From contig URWP01000087.1 of assembly GCA_900551645.1 (NCBI GenBank), forward strand, positions 1 through 9,786: DNA of 9,786 nucleotides, in the 5' to 3' direction. Of this stretch, positions 1 to 6,774 are shown in pieces; the first letter of the stretch is position 1, and the number at the start of each line of letters is the position of its first letter. A program made the position numbers and the translations under genes. A model generated the notes under the pieces. The model did no database searches. It had not been told where the DNA came from and saw only the letters and a list, made by a program, of their open reading frames with translations. The stretch comes from an uncultured Bacteroides sp. Its GTDB lineage: Bacteria > Bacteroidota > Bacteroidia > Bacteroidales > Bacteroidaceae.

Positions 1-1
1 T

Positions 2-337
2 GGCGCAAACATCATTGCTTTGCGTGGTCGTTCATCATTCCAGAGTCCGTCATACGTTTCTATCGAAATGATCGGCGCTGCTATGGGTGGTAAAGCATTC
101 CGCTGGCCGGCAGGTACTTATGTTTCTAACGAAAAGTACGATCATATCATGATGGCTTGGGAAACTTCTATTACAGCTGACGGCTGCCACTGTGCTGCAC
201 TGAATGGCACTGCAGAAGAACAGGCTGCTTTGGACAAGAGCTACGAACACTTGTGTGCTCTGCGTGACGAAGTTATCGCTATGGGCGTTCTTCCTCCAGT
301 AGCTGAATGGAACAAGCTGAACCCGAACATCAAATAA
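2..337 (+). CDS. mdh: Malate dehydrogenase, C-terminal fragment (5' end outside window)
   Basis: The gene runs in from the left edge in frame 2, giving 111 residues that start GANIIALRGRSSFQSP and end at a TAA. From memory of the family, this matches the C-terminal third of the Bacteroidales NAD-dependent malate dehydrogenase (about 330 residues), which interconverts malate and oxaloacetate in the cytoplasm. Recognisable blocks are the RGRSSFQSPSYVSIEMI segment, the FRWPAGTYVSN strand region and the C-terminal helix with LRDEVIAMGVLPPV. The catalytic His and the Rossmann NAD-binding half lie outside the window, so the assignment rests on the C-terminal pattern alone. Arginines are mostly CGT and glycines mostly GGT, unlike the downstream dnaG, which suggests a highly expressed gene. 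A perfect terminator hairpin follows 25 nt after the stop. Confidence 0.8.
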   Translation, partial: GANIIALRGRSSFQSPSYVSIEMIGAAMGGKAFRWPAGTYVSNEKYDHIMMAWETSITADGCHCAALNGTAEEQAALDKSYEHLCALRDEVIAMGVLPPVAEWNKLNPNIK

Positions 338-362
338 TCATTGAACATCGGTTCTTTTATAT

Positions 363-398
363 AAAGAGAATTCTCCACAAAGAGAATTCTCTTTTTTT
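363..398 (+). terminator. Intrinsic terminator of mdh
   Basis: A perfect 13-bp stem (AAAGAGAATTCTC / GAGAATTCTCTTT, 363-375 and 382-394) with a 6-nt loop is followed by an unbroken T run at 392-398. It lies just after the mdh stop and separates mdh from the next + strand unit. An A-run at 363-365 on the other side is too short to make it clearly bidirectional. Confidence 0.9.
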
Positions 399-471
399 AT
401 TGTATTGAATAGACCTGCGACAGTAATTGGTAGTTTTTCTACTTTTCACTATTCTTTTTCGGCCTTTTTAC

Positions 472-479
472 TACCTTTG
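472..479 (+). promoter_or_regulatory. Bacteroidetes-type -7 element for the HAD-dnaG unit
   Basis: TACCTTTG matches the TAnnTTTG consensus of the primary Bacteroidetes sigma factor. No convincing -33 TTTG is seen 19-21 nt upstream; that stretch is instead T/C-rich. Transcription would start near 485-488 and leave a leader of about 58 nt. The leader carries a small inverted repeat, GTATAC-TAT-GTATAC, at 495-509. It is the best candidate start for the HAD phosphatase and primase genes. Confidence 0.55.
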
Positions 480-544
480 CAGACATATTGGCGAGTATAC
501 TATGTATACACTCTGTTTCTATAGCTTAAAAAGCACTCGAAAGA

Positions 545-1210
545 ATGACTACCGGAAAGAATTACAGATACTTGTTTTTTGATTTAGATGGAACCTTGAT
601 GAAATCAGGCGAAGGCATCGAACGCTGTGCCCAACATGCGTTACGCCACTTTGGTATCAACATAGAAGATCTGGAAAACTTACGCCCGTTTGTAGGTCCA
701 CCTTTAGAAGATTCCTTTCGGAACTTCTATCATCTCACTTCAGAACAAGTACATGAGGCCACACGCATCTACGGGGAACGGTATGCCAGACTGGGAGCAT
801 ATGAAGCAGAACCTTATGAAGGCGTTTTCAATTTTCTGCAAAAAATGAAGGATGCCGGAAAAGTGCTAGTCCTTGCTACCTCGAAAAAAATCATCATGGC
901 TCAACGAGTAACTGAACACTTCAAACTGGCTCCTTATTTCGATTACATTGGTGCCAGAGATGAAGCGGGTACCCTGCATACTAAAGCAGACGTTATCCGT
1001 AACATCATCCAAACTCTCGGTATTGAAGATACACAAGAAATCGTGATGATAGGCGACCGGAAATTTGATATCATAGGAGCCAACGAAGTAGGACTGGACT
1101 CTATCGGAGTACTCTACGGTTACGGCGACGCAGAAGAACTGACAGAAGCCGGAGCTACCTACCTGGCAGCAGACTATCAGGAGTTGGAAACACTGCTGCT
1201 AAAGAATTGA
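545..1210 (+). CDS. HAD-IA family phosphatase, phosphoglycolate phosphatase-like
   Basis: This is a 221-residue cytoplasmic haloacid-dehalogenase-superfamily hydrolase, a normal length for the family. The four HAD motifs are all present. Motif I is FFDLDGTL, with nucleophile Asp13 and acid/base Asp15. Motif II is Thr112 in LATSKK. Motif III is Lys147 in TKADVI. Motif IV is IGDRKFD, with Asp171 and Asp175 for Mg2+. A helical C1-type cap fills about residues 20-90, as in Gph/PpaX proteins. The C-terminal pattern with GVLYGYG and EAGATY is typical of the subgroup usually annotated as phosphoglycolate phosphatase or 5'-nucleotidase-like. The true substrate cannot be read from sequence. The ATG at 545 is the first in frame after a promoter-like element. 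dnaG begins 28 nt after the stop, so the two are probably co-transcribed. Confidence 0.88.
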   Translation: MTTGKNYRYLFFDLDGTLMKSGEGIERCAQHALRHFGINIEDLENLRPFVGPPLEDSFRNFYHLTSEQVHEATRIYGERYARLGAYEAEPYEGVFNFLQKMKDAGKVLVLATSKKIIMAQRVTEHFKLAPYFDYIGARDEAGTLHTKADVIRNIIQTLGIEDTQEIVMIGDRKFDIIGANEVGLDSIGVLYGYGDAEELTEAGATYLAADYQELETLLLKN

Positions 1211-1238
1211 ATATTCCATTTCTTTTAAATTTCAAATC

Positions 1239-3410
1239 ATGATTGACCAAGCCACCATAGACCGTATTTTGGATGCCGCACAGATTGTTGATGTCGTGTC
1301 CGAATTCGTTACACTCCGCCGCAGGGGTGTCAACTACATCGGTCTATGTCCGTTTCACAATGAAAAAACCCCTTCCTTCAGTGTATCGCCCAGCAAAGGC
1401 CTCTGCAAATGTTTCAGTTGCGGAAAAGGTGGGAATGTGGTCCATTTCATCATGGAGCACGAACAACTTTCATATTACGAAGCGCTGAAATGGCTGGCCA
1501 AGAAATACAACATCGAAATCAAGGAACGTGAACTGACAGAAGAAGAGAAGCAGGCACACAGCTTGCGGGAAAGCCTTTTCGTCGTCAATCAGTTTGCGGT
1601 CGAATACTTCCAAGACATCCTTTACAACAATATTGACGGACAACGCATCGGTATGACTTACCTGCGCGGTCGTGGCTTCCGGGATGACATCATCAAGAAA
1701 TTCCAGCTCGGATACAGTACAGACAGCCACGATGCACCGGCCAAGGAAGCTATCCGCAAGGGATACAAGGAAGATTTCCTGGTCAAAACCGGACTCTGTT
1801 ACCGCAAGGATGACGGCAGTTTACGAGACCGTTTTTGGGGACGTGTCATCTTCCCCGTACATACCCTGTCGGGCAAAGTAGTGGCCTTCGGAGGGCGTGT
1901 GTTGAGCGCACAGACCAAGAATGTGCAGATGAAGTATGTCAATTCACCGGAATCGGAAATTTACCACAAGAGCCGGGAATTGTATGGTATCTATTTCGCC
2001 AAACAGGCGATTGTCCGCCAGGACCGCTGTTTTCTGGTAGAAGGATACACCGATGTCATTTCCATGCATCAGAGTGGTATCGAGAACGTGGTAGCCTCAT
2101 CGGGTACAGCCCTGACCTCCGAACAAATCCGGATGATTCACCGCTTTACAAACAACATTACCGTATTATACGACGGTGACGGTGCCGGTATCAAAGCCAG
2201 TATCCGAGGTATCGATATGCTGTTGGAAGAAGGTATGAACATCAAGGTCTGTCTGTTACCGGACGGAGATGACCCCGACAGTTTTGCCCGCAAACACAAC
2301 GCTACCGACTATCAGGCTTACATCAACGAACATGAGGTAGATTTTATCCGCTTCAAAACGAACCTGCTGATGGAAGAAGCCGGAAAAGACCCCATTAAAC
2401 GGGCATCACTGATTTCCAGTATTGTACGAAGCATTTCGGTCATTCCGGATGCCATCGTACGGTCTGTCTACATCCGTGAATGCAGCCAATTGCTGCAGAT
2501 GGAAGAGAAGATTCTGGTAGAAGCAACAGCCAAACTGATAGAACAGGCCAGAGAAAACAAATTCAAGGAGCAGCAACGACAGAAACTCCGCCAACAGCGT
2601 ACGGATATGAACACCCAGCGCCAAGAAAGCAATATCATACCCCCCTCTGCTAAGTCATCGGCCGCACCAGCTTATACCGAAGGAAATTTCCCTCCTCTGA
2701 CTGAAGCACCTGTTCTGGACGAAACAGTTATTCCAACAGAATCATACATACCACCGACAGACTCCATACTTCCGCCTCAGAACGAAGAAAACATACCCGA
2801 AATTCCAGATAGCTACCAATCATACATTCCGACAGAGGGTAACGAGAAGAAACTCTTCTATGCCAAAGAAGAGGAGCTAGTGCGCATGCTGATTCGTTAC
2901 GGAGAGAAAATAGCTTGTTACGAAGAGACTGAGGATGGAAAAACAGTTCCACGAACGGTCATTGACCTCATAGACAGCGACCTGAAAGCAGACAACATCC
3001 GCTTCCACAATTCTTTGCACCGACGGATTCTGGAAGAAGCTATCCGACATGAACAAGATACCGGTTTCTCGGCTGAACGTTATTTCATAACTCATCCAGA
3101 GGCCGAAATCAGTCAATTGGCTGCCAATCTGGTAAGCGACCGATATCAATTAAGCAAATATCATTCAAAAGCCCAGAAAATTATAACCGATGAGGAACGA
3201 CTCTACGAACTGATACCACGTTTATTACTTGACTTCAAACTATCCATTGTAGAAGAAGAACTGGCACAGATTCTCCGTTCCCTGACAGATCCTAACATCG
3301 CTAATGACCCACAACGATGTATGGAGATGATGCAACGTTACAAGGAGCTGCATGAGACCCAAAGTCTGATGGCACAAAAGGCAGGCGACCGGGTCATCTT
3401 AAAATTATGA
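1239..3410 (+). CDS. dnaG: DNA primase DnaG
   Basis: This 723-residue protein makes the RNA primers for chromosomal replication and docks on the replicative helicase DnaB. The N-terminal CHC2 zinc-binding domain is intact: Cys37, His40, Cys58 and Cys61 in CPFH...CFSC, followed by GKGGNVVHFI. The catalytic core carries KYVNSPES (232-239). The Toprim motifs are VEGYTD (Glu268), YDGDGAG (Asp312, Asp314) and DDPDSF (344-349). A charged stretch (about 432-462) and a Pro/Ser/Glu-rich, probably disordered linker (about 463-535) then lead to a helical C-terminal region (about 538-723), likely the helicase-interacting domain. It is about 140 residues longer than E. coli DnaG (581), mostly because of the linker. 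Arg codons are mixed (CGC, CGG, CGA), unlike mdh and tpiA. No own promoter is evident, so it probably shares the HAD gene's transcript. Confidence 0.97.
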   Translation: MIDQATIDRILDAAQIVDVVSEFVTLRRRGVNYIGLCPFHNEKTPSFSVSPSKGLCKCFSCGKGGNVVHFIMEHEQLSYYEALKWLAKKYNIEIKERELTEEEKQAHSLRESLFVVNQFAVEYFQDILYNNIDGQRIGMTYLRGRGFRDDIIKKFQLGYSTDSHDAPAKEAIRKGYKEDFLVKTGLCYRKDDGSLRDRFWGRVIFPVHTLSGKVVAFGGRVLSAQTKNVQMKYVNSPESEIYHKSRELYGIYFAKQAIVRQDRCFLVEGYTDVISMHQSGIENVVASSGTALTSEQIRMIHRFTNNITVLYDGDGAGIKASIRGIDMLLEEGMNIKVCLLPDGDDPDSFARKHNATDYQAYINEHEVDFIRFKTNLLMEEAGKDPIKRASLISSIVRSISVIPDAIVRSVYIRECSQLLQMEEKILVEATAKLIEQARENKFKEQQRQKLRQQRTDMNTQRQESNIIPPSAKSSAAPAYTEGNFPPLTEAPVLDETVIPTESYIPPTDSILPPQNEENIPEIPDSYQSYIPTEGNEKKLFYAKEEELVRMLIRYGEKIACYEETEDGKTVPRTVIDLIDSDLKADNIRFHNSLHRRILEEAIRHEQDTGFSAERYFITHPEAEISQLAANLVSDRYQLSKYHSKAQKIITDEERLYELIPRLLLDFKLSIVEEELAQILRSLTDPNIANDPQRCMEMMQRYKELHETQSLMAQKAGDRVILKL

Positions 3411-3413
3411 CAT

Positions 3414-3450
3414 AAAAAAAGCTATAGTCCTTTCAGCGAAAGGCTATAGC
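3414..3450 (-). terminator. Intrinsic terminator of the folE operon, between convergent genes
   Basis: On the minus strand, a stem formed by GCTATAG + CCTTTC arms (3421-3450, one unpaired base, 3-nt loop) is followed directly by seven Ts (3420-3414). This is a good terminator for folE, whose stop is 30 nt upstream. dnaG stops only 3 nt away on the other strand. Its transcript would meet the same hairpin, but only AAAAGATG follows, with no T run, so termination in that direction is doubtful. Confidence 0.85.
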
Positions 3451-3480
3451 AAAAGATGTTTCTATTGAAAAGAACCATTA

Positions 3481-4074
3481 TCAATATCCACTACGGATTA
3501 GGTTCATGAATTCCTCACGTGTCTTGGCCTGATTAAACGCACCGGTAAAATCGGAAGTTGTAGTGATAGCATTCTGCTTTTCTACTCCTCGCATCTGCAT
3601 ACACATGTGCTTGGCCTCTACGACCACCATAACTCCCAACGGGTTCAATGTTTCCTGAATGCATTCCTTTATCTGAAGCGTCATGCGCTCCTGAACCTGT
3701 AAACGGTGTGAAAAGATATCTACTACACGAGCTATTTTACTCAGACCTGTAATATAACCATTCGGTATATATGCCACATGGGCTTTCCCATAGAAAGGAA
3801 GCATGTGATGTTCACACATTGAGAAGAAATCAATATCCTTTACAATCACCATTTGCTTGTATTCTTCCTGAAACTTGGCAGAATTCAATACTTCCCGTGG
3901 GTCTACCGCATAACCACGTGTCAATGTCAGCATCGCTTTGGCTACACGTTCCGGAGTCTTCAACAATCCTTCACGCTCGGCATCTTCCCCCAACAAGGTC
4001 AGAATATCTTTATAATGTTCCATCAATTTCTGTACCTTATCCTCCGGCCAGCTCATCAAATTTGTATCAATCAT
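3481..4074 (-). CDS. folE: GTP cyclohydrolase I
   Basis: This 197-residue cytoplasmic enzyme converts GTP to 7,8-dihydroneopterin triphosphate, the first step of tetrahydrofolate and other pterin synthesis. Zinc and active-site residues are visible: Cys87, His89 and His90 in SMCEHHMLPFYG, and Cys158 in KHMCMQMRG. They correspond to Cys110, His112, His113 and Cys181 of E. coli FolE. The segments KTPERVAKA, GLSKIARVVDIFS and RLQVQERMT are family hallmarks. The length is usual for the shorter bacterial forms. The start codon overlaps the stop of the upstream SPOR gene (shared ATGA, 4071-4074), so translation is probably coupled. No other folate gene is nearby. Confidence 0.97.
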   Translation of the reverse strand: MIDTNLMSWPEDKVQKLMEHYKDILTLLGEDAEREGLLKTPERVAKAMLTLTRGYAVDPREVLNSAKFQEEYKQMVIVKDIDFFSMCEHHMLPFYGKAHVAYIPNGYITGLSKIARVVDIFSHRLQVQERMTLQIKECIQETLNPLGVMVVVEAKHMCMQMRGVEKQNAITTTSDFTGAFNQAKTREEFMNLIRSGY

Positions 4075-4535
4075 TCTATGGGCAAATTAATTTGTTCACG
4101 GACAATAGTCACTTCTTTAAAATCACCTGTTGCTCGCAGTTTACGCATGGCACTATGCGCCTCTTCCACACTCTTGAAGTCACCTACACGGCATAACCAT
4201 CTGGGAGGCTGAAAATACGTATATATCGGCATATCCGGAAATTGCTCTTTCACCTTATTGGCCACACGGTTCGCCTCGCTACGTGCCTGACGGGAATTAT
4301 TGCCTGCATACACCTGCACACGATATCCACGTGTCTTGATGGTACGTGCATCTGAAGCAGAAGTTGATGAAGAAAGCTGTACGGTACCTATCAGGTCCGC
4401 TATCTGAGGGTCCTGATGAATCGTAATGACCCCTTCACCAGCCTTTCTTGTCTGTAATTCCGTAATGATATTACGTTGCTGTGCATACAGAACAGAAACT
4501 CCGAAGAAAAAGAGAATGGATAACAGATATTTCAT
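4071..4535 (-). CDS. Secreted SPOR-domain protein
   Basis: This small exported protein (154 residues from the chosen Met) consists of a signal peptide and a SPOR domain. The N-terminus MKYLLSILFFFGVSVLYAQQ is a clear Sec signal with probable cleavage after ...LYA. Residues about 70-147 form the SPOR fold, with YRVQVYAG, an Ala/Arg-rich helix, and FPDMPIYTYFQPPRWLCRVGDF followed by a second helix. SPOR domains bind glycan strands stripped of stem peptides at division sites. Whether this one does so is inference. An in-frame ATG 9 nt upstream (4544) is possible, but the inner Met gives the more normal signal peptide. The central stretch (about 40-65) is Ser/Thr-rich and likely a flexible linker. 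The stop overlaps the folE start by 4 nt. A stem-loop and a -7-like box lie upstream. Confidence 0.88.
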   Translation of the reverse strand: MKYLLSILFFFGVSVLYAQQRNIITELQTRKAGEGVITIHQDPQIADLIGTVQLSSSTSASDARTIKTRGYRVQVYAGNNSRQARSEANRVANKVKEQFPDMPIYTYFQPPRWLCRVGDFKSVEEAHSAMRKLRATGDFKEVTIVREQINLPIE

Positions 4536-4569
4536 GAAAACCATACGTTAAAAAATGAAATAAAAGGAG

Positions 4570-4595
4570 CTGTATGCAGAATCTGCTGCATACAG
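4570..4595 (-). promoter_or_regulatory. Stem-loop between tpiA and the SPOR gene
   Basis: CTGTATGCAG (4570-4579) and CTGCATACAG (4586-4595) form a perfect 10-bp stem with a 6-nt loop. On the minus strand it is followed by CTCC and then TTTTATTTCATTTTTT, so the T tract is interrupted and not flush with the stem. It could be a leaky terminator or attenuator after tpiA. It could also be a 5' stabilising hairpin for the SPOR-folE message, because it starts 5 nt downstream of the TAAGTTTG box. Confidence 0.6.
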
Positions 4596-4600
4596 ACCCC

Positions 4601-4608
4601 CAAACTTA
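4601..4608 (-). promoter_or_regulatory. Promoter-like -7 element for SPOR-folE
   Basis: TAAGTTTG on the minus strand fits TAnnTTTG. It lies just after the tpiA stop, so any -33 contact would fall inside the tpiA 3' end, where no clear TTTG is present at the right distance. If used, the transcript would begin at or beside the 10-bp stem-loop and carry a leader of about 60 nt before the SPOR start. It may be an internal promoter within a longer operon. Confidence 0.4.
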
Positions 4609-4616
4609 TAATTCAA

Positions 4617-5372
4617 TTATTTGAAAGCATCGATAATACCCTTGAAGTCAGCAGCCTTCAAAGCAGCACCACCAATCAGACCACCGTCTACATCCGGGTT
4701 AGCAAACAGTTCTTTTGCATTAGAAGGTTTGCAGCTACCACCGTACAGGATAGAAGTATTGTCAGCAACTTCCTGGCCATATTTAGCAGCAACCAAAGAA
4801 CGGATGTGAGCGTGGATTTCCTGAGCCTGTTCCGGAGTAGCAGTCTTTCCTGTACCGATAGCCCAAACCGGCTCGTAAGCCAAAATAACCTTACTGAAGT
4901 CTTCAGCAGACAAAGAGAAAACAGAAGCCAACTGAGCTTCCACAACTTCATTCTGCTTGTTAGCTTCACGTTCTTCCAAAACTTCACCGATACAGAAAAT
5001 AGGCTTCAAATTGTTAGCCAAAGCCAATTTAACTTTTTCTTCCAGAATTTCAACCGTTTCATGATAATAAGCACGACGTTCAGAGTGACCCAAGATAACA
5101 TACTGAGCACCTGTAGAAGCTACCATTTCAGCTGAAACTTCACCAGTATATGCACCAGAAACCTTGTCAGCGCAGTTTTCTGCACCTACACCGATGATAG
5201 AACTGTCAACAATCGGAGTAACAGAAGCCAAATGAATGAACGGAGTACAGATAATTACATCGCAGTTTGGTTTATCTGCTGTCAATACTTCATTCAATTC
5301 TTTAGCCAAAGCAATACCTTCCTGCAGGTTCTTGTTCATTTTCCAGTTACCTGCTACAATGTTTTTTCTCAT
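4617..5372 (-). CDS. tpiA: Triosephosphate isomerase
   Basis: This 251-residue TIM-barrel enzyme interconverts dihydroxyacetone phosphate and glyceraldehyde 3-phosphate in glycolysis and gluconeogenesis. Active-site features are complete: Asn9 and Lys11 in GNWKMN, electrophile His96 in LGHSERR, base Glu167 in AYEPVWAIGTGK with the flexible loop after it, and the phosphate-binding GGS (211-213) and GG (234-235). Length is standard. Codon use is strongly biased (CGT arginine), as in mdh, in keeping with high expression. The start is preceded by the A-rich TAAAAATAAAATAGAA, which stands in for a Shine-Dalgarno site in this phylum. It follows the MauE/DoxX gene by 40 nt with no terminator between them, so it is probably in the same operon. 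Confidence 0.98.
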   Translation of the reverse strand: MRKNIVAGNWKMNKNLQEGIALAKELNEVLTADKPNCDVIICTPFIHLASVTPIVDSSIIGVGAENCADKVSGAYTGEVSAEMVASTGAQYVILGHSERRAYYHETVEILEEKVKLALANNLKPIFCIGEVLEEREANKQNEVVEAQLASVFSLSAEDFSKVILAYEPVWAIGTGKTATPEQAQEIHAHIRSLVAAKYGQEVADNTSILYGGSCKPSNAKELFANPDVDGGLIGGAALKAADFKGIIDAFK

Positions 5373-5412
5373 TTCTATTTTATTTTTAAAGGGTTAATAG
5401 ATAACTTTTATA

Positions 5413-6774
5413 TTATTCAGCAGTTTTTGTTTCCTTCTGTTCCGTTCCTTCATGCCGTTTCTTACGGACCGCCTTGATTCGCAACCAAATCAAGTCGAGC
5501 AAAGTAAAGAACAGCAACGGACATACGAACCATGCTACCAGTTCAACAACCTTATGAGTAACAGTTTTCCGGTTCACTTGTCCGATATCCAGCTTATCCA
5601 ACGAATCGTGCAACTGATACTCATCAGGAATCTGTGAAGCACTCCATTTATTAACCACTACCCCTTGCTGCAAAAGCATCACTCCTGGATTGGAACGTAC
5701 CATAGTCTTCAACGTGATTTCATCCATCAAAGCAAACGGGTATTCGGCTCCTGTATTTTCCTGCCAAAAAGCAATATCCTTATCTCCTGATGCAGTCAAA
5801 CACAAAAAACGGTAGCCATGCATCACACTATAATCATATAGTTCATTAATCAAATCCATTGCCCCTTCATCAGCTTGGCTCAACCAAGGAGCTATCAACA
5901 GGAAAGTATAATTTTCATCATCCAATATCTCATCCGTCAAGTCACTTCCATCTTCCTGCGACACAATTGTAAAATCATGGATAGGCGGTTCATATCCTTT
6001 TTCCTTCAAAATCGTTTTGGAATCAATAAACCTCCACGTAGAGTCCGAAGGAAAATTATCTATCGTAAATTCTTTTTGTACCCCATCCTTCTCATAAATG
6101 AAACGGGTTTCATATACCGGCGGCTTCTTACCTTCTGGTATTTCCATACCCTGACGGATATCTGCTCCGATGTAATACGGACGGAAATCCAAAATAGGCA
6201 AATGAGTCAGACAATACAACGAAAAGAATAAAATGAAACCAATAGTGTACAGGCCAATCAACCAATCCACCTTATCTGTCACGAATTTAATCAGTCTCCT
6301 ATTCCATCGGTAAGCACTGACCGCAGCAATCAACAGAATTACATTCTTACCGAAAGTCTCCCAATTTGTCAAAATCACCGCATCGCCGAAACAACCGCAA
6401 TCGGATATCGGATTATCAAGTGCCAGCCACAATGTCAGTGGGGTCATGAAGCACATACACAGGAGGACCAGTATACTGGAAACCCTACGCCGGATACCAA
6501 ACAATAAATAGATACCCATCGTAAATTCAAAAGCGCCCATAGCCATTGACCCAATATACGGTATCAACGTATCTTTCCACTCCGACAATCCCCAAGCTTC
6601 CAGATAATCCTGCAACTTATAAACGGTGCCCAACGGGTCATTCGCCTTCACAAAGCCAGAAAACATGAAGACTGCAGCCAACACAAAGCGGCATACATTT
6701 GCCCATATCCCTATAGCTTTATAAACGAACCGATTATTCGCCAAATTCCAATTTGATAAGTCCGAAAACTGCAT
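5413..6774 (-). CDS. MauE/DoxX-type membrane protein with periplasmic thioredoxin-like domain
   Basis: This 453-residue inner-membrane protein is of uncertain function. Helices are visible at about 24-44, 72-94, 98-119, 141-157, 171-190 and 408-430. The first four form the DoxX/MauE unit, with FSGFVKANDPLGT after helix 1 and the signature CGCFG (126-130) in the loop after helix 3. Basic residues after helices 2 and 4 and in the C-tail (VRKKRH) place the N-terminus inside. CGCFG and residues about 191-405 would then be in the periplasm. Residues about 285-380 resemble a thioredoxin fold: a strand in YTFLLIAPW, a later NPGVMLL with the cis-Pro position, and VVVNKW. The CxxC active site is absent (APWLSQ instead). 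The ATG at 6774 gives a 41-nt overlap with the DUF1599 gene; no later ATG precedes helix 1. MauE is known to assist disulfide maturation of methylamine dehydrogenase; a redox role here is inference. Confidence 0.85.
   Translation of the reverse strand: MQFSDLSNWNLANNRFVYKAIGIWANVCRFVLAAVFMFSGFVKANDPLGTVYKLQDYLEAWGLSEWKDTLIPYIGSMAMGAFEFTMGIYLLFGIRRRVSSILVLLCMCFMTPLTLWLALDNPISDCGCFGDAVILTNWETFGKNVILLIAAVSAYRWNRRLIKFVTDKVDWLIGLYTIGFILFFSLYCLTHLPILDFRPYYIGADIRQGMEIPEGKKPPVYETRFIYEKDGVQKEFTIDNFPSDSTWRFIDSKTILKEKGYEPPIHDFTIVSQEDGSDLTDEILDDENYTFLLIAPWLSQADEGAMDLINELYDYSVMHGYRFLCLTASGDKDIAFWQENTGAEYPFALMDEITLKTMVRSNPGVMLLQQGVVVNKWSASQIPDEYQLHDSLDKLDIGQVNRKTVTHKVVELVAWFVCPLLFFTLLDLIWLRIKAVRKKRHEGTEQKETKTAE

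Noticed and set aside
1470..3149. Several antisense and out-of-frame open frames inside dnaG
   Set aside because: dnaG is unambiguous with all catalytic motifs; the others have shadow-like composition and no recognisable domains.
3771..4212. Two long + strand frames opposite folE and the SPOR gene
   Set aside because: Both lie across two well-recognised minus-strand genes and encode no recognisable domain.
4570..4595. Calling the tpiA-SPOR stem-loop a plain intrinsic terminator
   Set aside because: The T tract is separated from the stem by CTCC and broken by A and C, and a promoter-like box sits upstream, so a regulatory label is safer.
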